This document shows, in pieces, positions 7,288 through 19,106 of a DNA stretch of 64,000 bases. Each line of letters opens with the position of its first letter. Positions within the stretch are counted from its first letter, which is position 1. This DNA is from Comamonadaceae bacterium (lineage in GTDB: Bacteria; Pseudomonadota; Gammaproteobacteria; Burkholderiales; Burkholderiaceae_C): positions 39,458-103,457 of the forward strand of contig CANJNC010000004.1 in NCBI GenBank assembly GCA_947475685.1, in the 5' to 3' direction. A model generated the notes under the pieces. The model was not told the origin of the DNA and did no database searches. It was given only the letters and a program-made list of their open reading frames with translations. The position numbers and the translations under genes are program-made.

Positions 7288-7360
7288 AGAATCACTGGGT
7301 GGGATTTCCGTTATGAATTTACCCACCATCCCTACACGATGGTTTTTGGAAGTATGCTCA

Positions 7361-7386
7361 AAAACTAAAAAACGCCTGAGAGGCGC
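7361..7386 (-). terminator. Rho-independent terminator of tRNA-Arg
   Basis: On the minus strand a GC stem (CGCCT/AGGCG, 3-base loop) is followed by a run of T residues (complement of AAAACTAAAAAA). It lies 9 bases past the CCA end of tRNA-Arg. A copy with a slightly different stem is part of the repeat at 6132-6219. Confidence 0.8.
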
Positions 7387-7394
7387 ATGAAGAT

Positions 7395-7471
7395 TGGTCT
7401 GCCCGGAGGGGATCGAACCCCCGACCCACAGCTTAGAAGGCTGTTGCTCTATCCAACTGAGCTACGGACAG
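7395..7471 (-). tRNA. tRNA-Arg (anticodon TCT)
   Basis: A complete 77-base cloverleaf on the minus strand with encoded CCA. The acceptor arm pairs CTGTCCG with CGGGCAG (one G-U). The D-stem is GCTC/GAGC, the anticodon stem ACAGC/GCTGT with loop CTTCTAA giving anticodon TCT, and the T-loop is TTCGATC. It reads AGA codons. Its 3' half is repeated, in decayed form, three times to the left (5277, 6132, 6999), which makes it the likely attachment site for the accessory patch. Confidence 0.97.
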
Positions 7472-7529
7472 ATATATAAATTAGTTTCTATTATTTATCA
7501 AAGATATTTTTGGTTTAGTTTGACTCAAC

Positions 7530-7557
7530 AAAAGGGCTCCCGAAGGAGCCCTTTTTT
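7530..7557. terminator. Terminator between tRNA-Pro and tRNA-Arg
   Basis: Perfect 7-bp stem GGGCTCC/GGAGCCC with a four-base loop (TTCG on the minus strand). It has A4 on the left and T6 on the right, so it can act in both directions. It lies just past the 3' end of tRNA-Pro and before tRNA-Arg, suggesting the two tRNAs are transcribed separately. Confidence 0.85.
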
Positions 7558-7563
7558 CAACTT

Positions 7564-7640
<77 letters not shown>

Positions 7641-7869
7641 ATCAATTAATTGTACCCGTTATATTGGACACTGGCGGCCAAAAGTTCAATTAATTGCCAA
7701 AAATACGGGGCCTTTTAATCTAAAAACCGCCCGACCCCTGCACTCTTGCATTTTGCTAGTAATATTTAGCGCAAAACCTTATGCAGCTAGAAGCTCACAT
7801 GTGATTAATCTTGGGTCAAGAGACTTCTTCAATTAAGATACGTTTTTACCTAGATCCAAAAGACTTCGC

Positions 7870-8958
7870 ATGATGAAAATTTATTTGACCTATCCTATAT
7901 CCAAGTTTTTTGACGCACCCAAATCATCTCATGGGAACCTTATTTGTGCACTAACCATGTTTTTAGTGCTAGTTTTATCTATGCCCAACGATGCGTTGGC
8001 CGGTAAAACTTTGGATGCCATCAAACAAAGGGATCAAGTCGTATGTGGGGTCAACACTGGACTCGCGGGCTTTGGTGCTGCAGACAGTCAAGGTAAGTGG
8101 ACGGGCTTGGATATTGACATCTGTAAGGCAATCGCGAGTGCCGTTTTAGGCAATGCAGAAAAGGTAAAGTTCATCCCATTATCTGCACCTCAACGATTTA
8201 CAGCCCTTCAGTCCGGTGAGATTGACATTCTTTCCAGGAATACCACCTTCTCTCTGACTCGAGATGCATCTTTGGGATTGCATCAAACAGCTGTAACGTT
8301 CTATGACGGTCAAGGATTCATGGTTCCCGTCAAATCAAACATTAAAAGCGCCAAACAACTTAAAGGCGCTAGCGTTTGCGTTCAATCTGGCACGACGACT
8401 GAGAAAAATCTGACAGATTTCTCAAAAGCCAATAAGTTAGACATCAAACCGATTGTTTTTGAAAAGCTAGAGGCTGCAAATGCAGCTTATTTCCTTGGCC
8501 GCTGCAAAGCTTACACCACAGATGCGTCCGGCCTTGCCTCCATTCGTTCAAAGGAAGCAAAAGAGCCCAAAGAGCACCTCATACTGCCAGACCTCATCTC
8601 CAAAGAGCCCCTGGGACCCATGGTCAGGCGGGGAGATGACGAGTGGCTGGCCATCAGCAAATGGGTAATCTACGGACTTATTGAAGCAGAGGAATACCAA
8701 ATCAACTCTAAGAACATCGAAAACCTTAAAAGCCAATCGACCGATCCCGTGGTCATGCGGCTGATTGGCAAATCCGAAGACATGGGCAAGCTTTTAGGCC
8801 TTGATCGAGAGTGGCTTTCAAGAGCCGTTTCTCAAGTAGGTAACTACGCAGAAATATTCGATCGCAACGTGGGTGAAAAAACACCCTTGAACTTAAAACG
8901 TGGCCTTAACGCCTTGTGGTCTCAAGGTGGTCTTCAGTACGCCATGCCAATTCGCTAA
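7870..8958 (+). CDS. aapJ: General L-amino acid ABC transporter, periplasmic binding protein
   Basis: A 362-residue solute-binding protein of the AapJ/BztA type. It has a long N-terminus with a hydrophobic signal core (ICALTMFLVLVLSM) and probable cleavage after ALA near residue 44. The mature protein begins with the family pattern KTLDAIKQRDQVVCGVN and continues GKWTGLDIDICKAIASAV and ALQSGEIDILSRNTTFSLTRD. Family members bind a wide range of polar amino acids. It heads an operon with two permeases and an ATPase. The ribosome-binding site is weak at both candidate ATG codons (7870, 7873). Confidence 0.93.
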   Translation: MMKIYLTYPISKFFDAPKSSHGNLICALTMFLVLVLSMPNDALAGKTLDAIKQRDQVVCGVNTGLAGFGAADSQGKWTGLDIDICKAIASAVLGNAEKVKFIPLSAPQRFTALQSGEIDILSRNTTFSLTRDASLGLHQTAVTFYDGQGFMVPVKSNIKSAKQLKGASVCVQSGTTTEKNLTDFSKANKLDIKPIVFEKLEAANAAYFLGRCKAYTTDASGLASIRSKEAKEPKEHLILPDLISKEPLGPMVRRGDDEWLAISKWVIYGLIEAEEYQINSKNIENLKSQSTDPVVMRLIGKSEDMGKLLGLDREWLSRAVSQVGNYAEIFDRNVGEKTPLNLKRGLNALWSQGGLQYAMPIR

Positions 8959-9006
8959 TTTCTCTTTTAGTGTCTAGAACAAGTTCACCCTACTCAAAAG
9001 CTCACC

Positions 9007-10086
9007 TTGAAACTTCTTGAACTTTGGCACCATAAACGCACAAGACAGCGCTTGTTCCAATGCGCAGTCGTGCTGATCTTATTGATTGTCGTGGGCTCAC
9101 TTTCCTACAACACTTGGACCAACCTCAAGTCAAGAGGCATCCAGTCTGGCTTTGATTTCTTGATGGAAAATTCGGGCTTTGATATAGGAGAGCATTTCTT
9201 GATCGCCTTTGACTCTTCTGACCACTACTGGTGGGCCTTTTTAGCAGGTCTATTGAACACGCTCAAAGTATCGATGGTGGGGTTGATCTGCTCAAGCCTC
9301 CTGGGCCTAATGATCGGCATGGGACGCACGTCGCATCAAACCTTGATCCGATGGTGCTCACGTGCTTATGTGGAATGCTTAAGAAATGTGCCCTTGCTGC
9401 TGCAACTGCTGATGTGGTATGTCCTATTGATTGAATATTTACCTTCCTCAGAAACTCCTTATTCATGGTTCAATGCCATTCTTTTAAGTCAAGAAGGCCT
9501 GGCTTTACCGCAATTAATGTGGTCTTCAAACTCATCCAGCGATTTTCTTGACATGCAGCTTTCATGGTCATGGCCCATCAGAGACATGAATGGCATCCAT
9601 AGCGATCTGAATTTAAGCCCTGAATTCATTTCATTGGCCTTTGCATTGAGTTTATACACCAGTGCCTTCATTGCGGAAATCGTGAGAGCTGGGATCGAAT
9701 CCGTTCACAAAGGACAAATTGAAGCTGCACAATCTATTGGCTTAAACGACTTTCAAATCAATCGCTTTGTGGTTCTACCCCAAGCAGCCCAACTCATTCG
9801 ACCTCCTTTGACCAATCAATATTTAAATTTGATTAAAAACTCCTCTTTGGCTGTGGCCGTAGGCTACCCAGATGTGGTGAGTATTGCAAACACCGCATTG
9901 AATCAAACCGGACGGGCATTGGAGTGCATCTCCATCTTGATGGCCATCTATTTATCGCTCTCCCTTTTGGTCTCTTGGGGCATGAATCAATTCAAAGACG
10001 CGAGCAGCATTGCCATTCAAAAAGACAAAGAAAGACTCGAGCGCTCTAGACTCGACCCCCAAGGAACCGGTGCTCGCCATGCATGA
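9007..10086 (+). CDS. aapQ: General L-amino acid ABC transporter permease
   Basis: A 359-residue inner-membrane permease with several hydrophobic segments and the HAAT-family EAA loop (GQIEAAQSIGLNDFQINRFVVLPQA), followed by NQYLNLIKNSSLAVAVGYPDVV, typical of AapQ. It forms the pore with AapM. The only plausible start is TTG at 9007; no in-frame ATG precedes the first membrane segment. It lies 48 bases after the binding-protein gene and its stop overlaps the aapM start (ATGCATGA). Confidence 0.92.
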   Translation: MKLLELWHHKRTRQRLFQCAVVLILLIVVGSLSYNTWTNLKSRGIQSGFDFLMENSGFDIGEHFLIAFDSSDHYWWAFLAGLLNTLKVSMVGLICSSLLGLMIGMGRTSHQTLIRWCSRAYVECLRNVPLLLQLLMWYVLLIEYLPSSETPYSWFNAILLSQEGLALPQLMWSSNSSSDFLDMQLSWSWPIRDMNGIHSDLNLSPEFISLAFALSLYTSAFIAEIVRAGIESVHKGQIEAAQSIGLNDFQINRFVVLPQAAQLIRPPLTNQYLNLIKNSSLAVAVGYPDVVSIANTALNQTGRALECISILMAIYLSLSLLVSWGMNQFKDASSIAIQKDKERLERSRLDPQGTGARHA

Positions 10087-11257
10087 TCCCCTGCAACGCA
10101 ACAAAAGCACCAAGGTGAGTACTCACTACCTTAAGTCACAAAATCCCCCCGAAAAAATTCAAAGTTGGTCTGCTCTAATTCATTTGACTCGTCTTGAATT
10201 CAAGCAGCACCCCGTTCAAGGGGCTCTGTCCATGATCCTGTTGGTGCTTGTCATCCTAAGCGGCTTGGCCTTTTTGAATTGGGGTGTCTTCAACGCGGTC
10301 TTTATTCCCGATGAAGCCGCTTGCCAACTGGCCAGATCCACAGGTGCATGTTGGGGGATGATTGCAGAAAAGTACAGGTTGATTCTTTGGGGGCGCTTTC
10401 CGTTTGAGGAACAATGGAGGCCGCTCACATCAGTTGTATTGATATTGCTGACCTTGAGCTTGAGCTGTGTAGGTACGCTTTGGCGGCCTGCATACCGTCA
10501 ATGGCTTTACTTGTCTTGGGTTTGGTGCGCCGCCATCTTTGAAATTTTAATGTCAGGCACTTTTTTTAGCATCGATATCGGTTTGGGCCTTGCAAAAGTT
10601 GAAACCGATCTTTGGGGAGGACTACCCCTTACACTTCTTTTATCAATTGTCTCTATAGCGCTTGCAACACCTTTGGGAATTTTATTGGCTCTTGCACGAA
10701 CCAGTGACATGCCCATGATCAAAACCTTGGCTGTGACTTACATTGAGTTGGTCAGAGGTGTGCCTTTGATCTCTGTCTTGTTCATGGCAAGCTTCATGTT
10801 TCCATTGCTCATGCCTGGGCTTCAATCTCCGGATGTTTTACTGCGGGTTCTAGCAGGCATTACACTTTTCTCAGCAGCCTACACTGCAGAAGTGGTGCGT
10901 GCAGGACTTTTGAGCGTGGGTGCTGGACAATTGGAAGCGGCACAAAGCTTAGGCCTTGGTTACTGGAAAACTCAACGCTTTGTGGTCTTGCCTCAAGCAT
11001 TGGCTCATGTACTACCAGGTTTGGTCAATAACTTTATTTCCATCTTCAAAGACACCTCTTTGGTGACCATTGTGAGCTTGTATGAATTGACTGGCGCTTT
11101 GGGGTTGGCTTTAAATGGAGATGCCATTTGGCGCCCCTTTAAACTTGAAGGATATCTTTTTATTGGCTTGATCTATTTTTGCTTTTGTTTTGCTTTGTCT
11201 CACCTCAGTCAAAATTTCAACAAACCAAGTCAAACCACTCCTAAAATGAGTGCATAA
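10079..11257 (+). CDS. aapM: General L-amino acid ABC transporter permease
   Basis: A 392-residue permease partner of AapQ. Multiple transmembrane helices are followed by the EAA-type loop GQLEAAQSLGLGYWKTQRFVVLPQA and NNFISIFKDTSLVTIVSLYELTG, the AapM hallmark. The ATG at 10079 overlaps the end of aapQ by eight bases and is preferred over a non-canonical in-frame start farther upstream. It is 12 bases from the ATPase gene, so the four genes are one operon. Confidence 0.92.
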   Translation: MHDPLQRNKSTKVSTHYLKSQNPPEKIQSWSALIHLTRLEFKQHPVQGALSMILLVLVILSGLAFLNWGVFNAVFIPDEAACQLARSTGACWGMIAEKYRLILWGRFPFEEQWRPLTSVVLILLTLSLSCVGTLWRPAYRQWLYLSWVWCAAIFEILMSGTFFSIDIGLGLAKVETDLWGGLPLTLLLSIVSIALATPLGILLALARTSDMPMIKTLAVTYIELVRGVPLISVLFMASFMFPLLMPGLQSPDVLLRVLAGITLFSAAYTAEVVRAGLLSVGAGQLEAAQSLGLGYWKTQRFVVLPQALAHVLPGLVNNFISIFKDTSLVTIVSLYELTGALGLALNGDAIWRPFKLEGYLFIGLIYFCFCFALSHLSQNFNKPSQTTPKMSA

Positions 11258-11269
11258 AAACCATCCACC

Positions 11270-11998
11270 ATGATCGAATTCAAACTTATCAATAAATGGT
11301 ATGGCAACTACCATGCTCTAAGAGACATCAACCTAGAAGTCAAGGAAGGGGAACGCGTGATTGTTTGCGGCCCTTCTGGCTCAGGAAAGTCAACACTCAT
11401 TCGTTGTATCAATGCCTTAGAGGACTTTCAGTCTGGCACGCTCAGGGTCAACAGCGTCTCTTTGAGTGAAGATCTGAGAAGCGTTCAATTGGTGCGTCAA
11501 TCGGTTGGAATGGTATTTCAACAATTCAATCTTTTCCCTCATTTAACGGTTCTTCAAAACTTAACCCTCGCGCCAATTCAGGTCAAAAAAATGTCCCCTG
11601 AAGATGCTCGTTTTTTAGCCATGGCGCAACTTACTCGTGTTCGCATTGAAGAGCAAGCGCACAAATTCCCAGCCCAACTCTCTGGCGGTCAACAACAACG
11701 TGTCGCCATTGCCCGTACTCTTTGCATGGAGCCCAAGATCTTGCTCTTTGATGAACCCACTTCCGCCTTGGATCCTGAGATGATTCAAGAGGTGTTGGAT
11801 GTCATGATCGAGCTTGCCACTCAAGGCATCACCATGATCTGCGTCACCCATGAAATGGGCTTTGCAAAGCGTGTCGCCTCCAGGATTGTTTTCATTGATC
11901 AGGGGCAAATCATGGAGGAGGCTCAACCAGAGGACTTCTTTAACCATCCCAAACATCCTAGAACTCAAGCATTTTTAGCCAAACTTTTAGACCACTGA
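11270..11998 (+). CDS. aapP: General L-amino acid ABC transporter ATP-binding protein
   Basis: A 242-residue ABC ATPase. It has Walker [10 protein letters not shown] (34-42), Q-loop [11 protein letters not shown], signature LSGGQQQR at about 137, Walker B ILLFDEP and the H-loop histidine in CVTHEMGFA. The sequence is the polar amino-acid importer subfamily (GlnQ/AapP). It powers the AapQM permease and completes the aapJQMP operon. Full length, no missing motif. Confidence 0.95.
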   Translation: MIEFKLINKWYGNYHALRDINLEVKEGERVIVCGPSGSGKSTLIRCINALEDFQSGTLRVNSVSLSEDLRSVQLVRQSVGMVFQQFNLFPHLTVLQNLTLAPIQVKKMSPEDARFLAMAQLTRVRIEEQAHKFPAQLSGGQQQRVAIARTLCMEPKILLFDEPTSALDPEMIQEVLDVMIELATQGITMICVTHEMGFAKRVASRIVFIDQGQIMEEAQPEDFFNHPKHPRTQAFLAKLLDH

Positions 11999-12022
11999 CA
12001 ATGCTCAGTGTGTTTAAAATAG

Positions 12023-14466
<2,444 letters not shown>

Positions 14467-14649
14467 ATAAACCTTTTGGGGAAAAGAGCTCAGGTGCGAG
14501 GACCTGAGTCAAAACGAATAAAAATATTGTAGTCGAATTCAAAATCCCATCAATGAATTCAGCTCTCATTCAATACCTGCAACAAGGGCCATCAAAACAA
14601 TAAAAGTACCAAGAGCCCTTTTCATACCAACACATCAGGCCACCAATCA

Positions 14650-14669
14650 TGTCACCTTTTGGTCACATT
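14650..14669 (+). promoter_or_regulatory. Candidate Pho box upstream of the PhoD-type phosphatase
   Basis: ATGTCAC-CTTT-TGGTCAC-AT resembles the PhoB-binding consensus of two 7-base CTGTCA(T/C) repeats 4 bases apart, matching about 13 of 20 positions including the GTCACAT end. About 10 bases downstream is an AT-rich stretch (TAAAGTTATAAAAAT) that could hold the -10. It lies 46 bases before the phosphatase ATG. It fits phosphate-starvation control but is not decisive. Confidence 0.5.
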
Positions 14670-14714
14670 TAAACAGTAAAGTTATAAAAATAATTACCTT
14701 CCCTTTGAAATTCC

Positions 14715-16520
14715 ATGCATAAAAGCTCAAGACGCGACTTCATCATCAAACTCTCCTCAGTATCTGCCACCCTTGCCAGTGGAGGCATTTTATCTGCGTG
14801 TGGAAGTGAATCGGCTCCAATGGTGAATTTCAATTACGGGATAGCCAGTGGAGACCCCGCATTGGATGGCATTGTGATTTGGACCTATGCAAGGTTTGCA
14901 GACGCTTCAATGATCAACGACTCGGTCCCCCTGAAGTATGAATTGGCCACTGACAATGCATTCAACAACATGGTCAAATCAGGGGATGCAATTTCAAGCT
15001 TGGCAACTGGTTATACGGTCAAGGTTAACTTAAGCGGCTTAAAGTCTGGCACAGATTATTTTTACAGATTTACGAGTGGCCCATTTAAATCTGGCGTTGG
15101 CAAGACCAGAACCCTGCCAAGCTTAGATGCAAAGCAAGTTAAATTGGTGGTTTTTTCTTGCACGCTTTACCCCGCTGGCTTTTTCAATGCCTATGCTGAG
15201 GCTTCCAAATCTGATGCACAGTTTGCCATTCACCTTGGCGACTACATTTATGAATATGGCTCCGATCCAAGTAAATTTGGAAACACCGATTTGCTCAACA
15301 AAACCTCCGCCTTGGCAATGGGCCGTGCGCCCCTACCAGCCAATGACATCGTCAGCTTAGACGATTACAGAACGCGTTACGCTCAATACAGGAGCGACCC
15401 CAACCTTCAAGTTCTTCATGCATCCATGCCATGGATCACCGTCTGGGACGATCACGAGTTTGCCAACAACGCATTCATGACGGGAGCTGAAAACCACGAC
15501 CCCAAAACTCAAGGGAACTGGAACACCAGAAAAAACAATGCCGCTCAGGCCTACCACGAGTGGCTGCCCAATCGCAACGACCCCTTGGATATTGCCAATC
15601 GCTTTAAGATATACCGCCGATTTGATTTTGCCAATATTTTATCTCTTCACATGTTGGACACTCGAATTGAAGGACGTGTCCAACAGTATGCGAACTACGG
15701 CACTGCGGTGTCCGTTGCAGACTATCAGCCCTACATCTCAGGCCTCACCACGGGCGCTGACATCAAACGAACCATGATCAGTGCCGAGCAACTCGATTGG
15801 CTACAAAAAGGCTTTGCATCCTCTGCTGCAAAATGGCAAGTCTTAGGCAATCAAGACATCATGGCTAAAATTTGGTGGCCTGCAAATGTTCTGACCAGTC
15901 TTGGTGCCGTCTACTTCAACCCAAGCGCTGCCAATCAAGCGGCATTCTCCCAATCTGTCACAGATTACTTGACCGTCAAGATGACGCAGGCTTTAGGTGG
16001 CCCATTGACCGCAACTCAAACCGCGCTTCTTGACCCCACAGCAAACCCTAAACTGCCCTACAACTTGGATTCTTGGGACGGTTATCCTTTGAACAGAGAA
16101 CTTGTGCTTCAGTCTATTCAAGCTTTGAACAAGCCTTTGATTGCACTGTCTGGGGATTCACACAATGCTTGGTTTGCGCAACTCACCACCTTAAAGGGCC
16201 AAAAAGTGGGGGTCGAATTTGCAGGCAGTTCCGTCACTGCGCCAGGCTTTGAGTCCCTTGGACTCGCGAGCATTGCGCCGGCTCTTGACGGCAGCATCAA
16301 CAGCAAACAGTGGATCGATGGCAATGGTAAAAACTTTGGTTTGATTGACGATTTAAATTACATCGACACCAAATCCAGGGGCTATTTGATGATGACCTTC
16401 ACCCTAGACAACGTCAAAGGGGAATATATTTATTTAGATACGGTTGTTTCAAACACTTACAAATCTTCAATAGGTAAAACCATCACCGTGACACCGGACC
16501 TCAAAGCCACTTACAGCTGA
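14715..16520 (+). CDS. phoD: PhoD-family alkaline phosphatase/phosphodiesterase, Tat lipoprotein
   Basis: A 601-residue exported phosphatase. The N-terminus combines a twin-arginine motif (SRRDFI, residues 5-10) with a lipobox ending at Cys29 (ILSAC), so it is probably a Tat-exported lipoprotein. PhoD features are FSCTLYPAGFFNAY with Cys149 (iron ligand in the family), HLGDYIYEYG (Asp176), WDDHEF and GDSHNAW near the C-terminus. The family hydrolyses phosphomonoesters and diesters using Fe and Ca. It sits between a divergent metallophosphoesterase gene and a TonB-dependent receptor gene, with a Pho-box-like site upstream. Confidence 0.93.
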   Translation: MHKSSRRDFIIKLSSVSATLASGGILSACGSESAPMVNFNYGIASGDPALDGIVIWTYARFADASMINDSVPLKYELATDNAFNNMVKSGDAISSLATGYTVKVNLSGLKSGTDYFYRFTSGPFKSGVGKTRTLPSLDAKQVKLVVFSCTLYPAGFFNAYAEASKSDAQFAIHLGDYIYEYGSDPSKFGNTDLLNKTSALAMGRAPLPANDIVSLDDYRTRYAQYRSDPNLQVLHASMPWITVWDDHEFANNAFMTGAENHDPKTQGNWNTRKNNAAQAYHEWLPNRNDPLDIANRFKIYRRFDFANILSLHMLDTRIEGRVQQYANYGTAVSVADYQPYISGLTTGADIKRTMISAEQLDWLQKGFASSAAKWQVLGNQDIMAKIWWPANVLTSLGAVYFNPSAANQAAFSQSVTDYLTVKMTQALGGPLTATQTALLDPTANPKLPYNLDSWDGYPLNRELVLQSIQALNKPLIALSGDSHNAWFAQLTTLKGQKVGVEFAGSSVTAPGFESLGLASIAPALDGSINSKQWIDGNGKNFGLIDDLNYIDTKSRGYLMMTFTLDNVKGEYIYLDTVVSNTYKSSIGKTITVTPDLKATYS

Positions 16521-16635
16521 TATTGAGGTCTATTGCAAAAGGGTCTGAATCTTTAATCTTTAATCTTTAAGATTTTATTTTTGCTTTTTCTTTTGCTTTT
16601 ACGTCAATGAACCAGAAATATCTATGCCTTTAAAA

Positions 16636-16655
16636 ATGTGACAGATCTATGTCAA
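16636..16655 (-). promoter_or_regulatory. Strong Pho-box-like site between phoD and the TonB receptor
   Basis: On the minus strand TTGACATAGATCTGTCACAT matches the Pho-box consensus at 17 of 20 positions, with a perfect second half (CTGTCACAT). It lies 134 bases before the receptor ATG but points away from it, so it either works in reverse orientation or drives something leftward. The surrounding 16521-16788 also has three AATCTTT repeats (16548-16568) after the phoD stop and no gene. Confidence 0.5.
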
Positions 16656-16788
16656 TTGATTTCAACAATTGTAAAGCTCTTGTTGTACAACTCATTAAAA
16701 CAACTCCATGCCAATGGTCACAGATTTGAAATATTTGGTATTTACCATACTCTTTTTACTAAACCTTACTCCTTGAAAGAATAGCAAT

Positions 16789-19050
16789 ATGAACACCCGG
16801 TGCCCTTATCCTCAAAAACCCATCACTAAAGTCATCTCTTTGGCTTTACTGACATTGACTGGGCTTGGCGCCTTTGCCGATACCGTTGATTTAGGAACCG
16901 TGGGTGGCAGCAGCGGTGTGAGCGCTGCGGTGACCACCAGTTTGAAAGCCGATAGAGGTACATCTTCATCGGTGGCCCCAACACAGGCCAACCTCTCCGC
17001 AACACAGCCCCAGTCTTTCATCTCCAGAACCTATATCGAGGAATCCACGCCTCCCACAGGCAACTTCAATACCATCACCGCCATTGCACCAAGCGTGGCC
17101 TCCACGCCCTCAACGAATGGGCCGGGTTTGTCTGATCAAAAAATGTCCCTGCGCGGCTTTCAAGACGGTGAATACAATGTGACCTTTGATGGCATCCCCT
17201 TTGGCGACACCAATGGTCCCACTCATCACTCCACCGCCTACTTTCCTGCCTCCATTATCGGCGGCATGTTGATTGAGCGCGGCCCAGGCAATGCAAGCAA
17301 CATCGGCTTCTCCACTTATGGCGGCAGCGTGAACTTGTTCTCCAAGGCGCCTTCAGCCACGCAAGTTCAAAGTGCCTACGGCTCTATTGGTTCTTGGGGC
17401 ACTCAACTAGAAGGCGTGTCTTATGAAAGCGGGCGCATGGCTGGAAGTGACGCCACACTTCAACTCAATTTGCAACACATGCAAAGCCAAGGATATTTGA
17501 CTGGATCAGGCATCAACTTGAACAACTTCACTTTGAAATACCAGCGACCCGTCAGTGACAGCTCATTGTTGACCATTTTCGTCTCTCCCAGTAACGTGAC
17601 CACCAACGTGACTGATAACGCCAACGGTCCCACTGCAGCTCAAGTCAAAGCTTTTGGCAAGAACTACGTGATGAACAACAATCCAGCAAGTCAAGGCTTC
17701 TCTGGTTACAACGTCCAAGCCAAAACAAGCGATATCGAATACATCCGCTTACAAAGCGACTTGGGCAACGGATGGCAAACCGACAACAATGCCTACACAT
17801 ACGCTTACACCAACAGCACAGTGGCGGGTCAAGACCCCTCTTTATACGGTCCAAATGGTGACTCTTCATTGGCTATCACAACATTGGCCAAAACCTCTAT
17901 CAAATTGCCCAACAACGATGTGCCTGGCTACATCAAACTCAACCAGTACCGTGTGTATGGCGATGTTTTCAAAGCAACCAAAAAATACAGTGACGACTTG
18001 CTTCGCATGGGTGTTTGGTACGAATTTTCTAAAACAGAGCGCAACAACAGTGAGGTTGATCTCAGCAACAATTACAGCATTCTTCCAGGCGTCAATGGTC
18101 AACCTGCTGGAGTGGTCACCACAAGCAACTTTTCACGACAGTATTCACATTGGCATCAATACCAACCCTTCGTGGAATACGAGTGGAATGCTGCACCGGG
18201 CATGACTGTGACACCTGGCTACAAAATGATGGTTTATGGCATGGATTTGAGTTCTGCTTCAAATCAAAAGGCACAGATCCCACAAAGCTATGCTTACAAA
18301 TATGGCGCCTCCTTGCCGTTTTTAACGATCAACCAACGCCTTAACGCTCAGAACTCCGTCTATGCACAATACGCAACTGGCATGCAGTTGCCCCCAACTT
18401 TTGGCATTGGAACGGCAACCTCTTCAGCCCCAGCGCCACAAACCACGACCAACTACCAAGTGGGTTGGGTTCACAAGTCTGACAGCTTGACGGCAGCTGC
18501 GGACCTGTACTACATCGACATGAACAACATGCAGTTCAATACAGGCACCAATGCCAATCCTAACTGGATCAATGTGGGCGGTGGTATTTACAAAGGTGCA
18601 GAAGCTGAAGCCACGTACATGGTGGGTAACGGCTTTGCTGCATACGGTAACTTTGGTGTGAACGATGCCAACTACAAATCCTCCAACGCCGATGTCAAGC
18701 AACCAGTGGGACAGATCCCCAATGCGCCCAATGTCACCTACGGCTTAGGCGCCTTGTACAACCAAGGTCCTTGGAATGCGTCTTTGATGTTCAAGCGCAT
18801 TGGCAATCAGTACAACGCCAAACTCGGCACACAATTGCCCTACATGGACAACACCGACTTGAATGTATCTTACAACTTCAAGCAAGTGAGCACCTTGGGC
18901 GCCAAGAATTTCAAGTTGCAGTTCAGCATCTTTAATTTGACGGATCGACAAAACTTGGTGGCGGCTTCTGGCCCAGTCACCAGTGCGTCGACACAGTACC
19001 AATGGCAAGCGCCTAGAAGCTTCATGCTGTCAGGCAAAGCAGACTATTGA
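16789..19050 (+). CDS. TonB-dependent outer-membrane receptor
   Basis: A 753-residue outer-membrane receptor. A Sec signal (hydrophobic 14-28, cleavage near AFAD at about 31) is followed by a Ser/Thr/Ala-rich linker of about 45 residues. The plug domain follows (TGNFNTITAIAPSV, SLRGFQDGEYNVTFDGIPFGD, IERGPGNASNIGFSTYGGSVN), then a 22-strand-type barrel ending in the aromatic strand FMLSGKADY. No clear TonB box was found. The ligand is unknown. Position between a phosphatase and exbB-exbD-tonB suggests uptake of a phosphorus compound or its carrier. A terminator follows. Confidence 0.93.
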   Translation: MNTRCPYPQKPITKVISLALLTLTGLGAFADTVDLGTVGGSSGVSAAVTTSLKADRGTSSSVAPTQANLSATQPQSFISRTYIEESTPPTGNFNTITAIAPSVASTPSTNGPGLSDQKMSLRGFQDGEYNVTFDGIPFGDTNGPTHHSTAYFPASIIGGMLIERGPGNASNIGFSTYGGSVNLFSKAPSATQVQSAYGSIGSWGTQLEGVSYESGRMAGSDATLQLNLQHMQSQGYLTGSGINLNNFTLKYQRPVSDSSLLTIFVSPSNVTTNVTDNANGPTAAQVKAFGKNYVMNNNPASQGFSGYNVQAKTSDIEYIRLQSDLGNGWQTDNNAYTYAYTNSTVAGQDPSLYGPNGDSSLAITTLAKTSIKLPNNDVPGYIKLNQYRVYGDVFKATKKYSDDLLRMGVWYEFSKTERNNSEVDLSNNYSILPGVNGQPAGVVTTSNFSRQYSHWHQYQPFVEYEWNAAPGMTVTPGYKMMVYGMDLSSASNQKAQIPQSYAYKYGASLPFLTINQRLNAQNSVYAQYATGMQLPPTFGIGTATSSAPAPQTTTNYQVGWVHKSDSLTAAADLYYIDMNNMQFNTGTNANPNWINVGGGIYKGAEAEATYMVGNGFAAYGNFGVNDANYKSSNADVKQPVGQIPNAPNVTYGLGALYNQGPWNASLMFKRIGNQYNAKLGTQLPYMDNTDLNVSYNFKQVSTLGAKNFKLQFSIFNLTDRQNLVAASGPVTSASTQYQWQAPRSFMLSGKADY

Positions 19051-19067
19051 TTAATCACTGACATTCA

Positions 19068-19097
19068 GAGGGCCAGCAATGCTGGCCCTCTTTAATT
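19068..19097 (+). terminator. Terminator after the TonB-dependent receptor
   Basis: A perfect 10-bp stem, GAGGGCCAGC/GCTGGCCCTC, with loop AAT, followed by TTTAATT. It lies 18 bases after the receptor stop and ends about 10 bases before the exbB start, so the motor genes receive only read-through or have their own promoter. Confidence 0.85.
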
Positions 19098-19106
19098 GAA
19101 AAGACC

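Noticed and set aside
16548..16585. AATCTTT repeats plus AT hairpin as the phoD terminator
   Set aside because: The stem is only A-T pairs; left unlisted as a terminator and mentioned as a repeat only.
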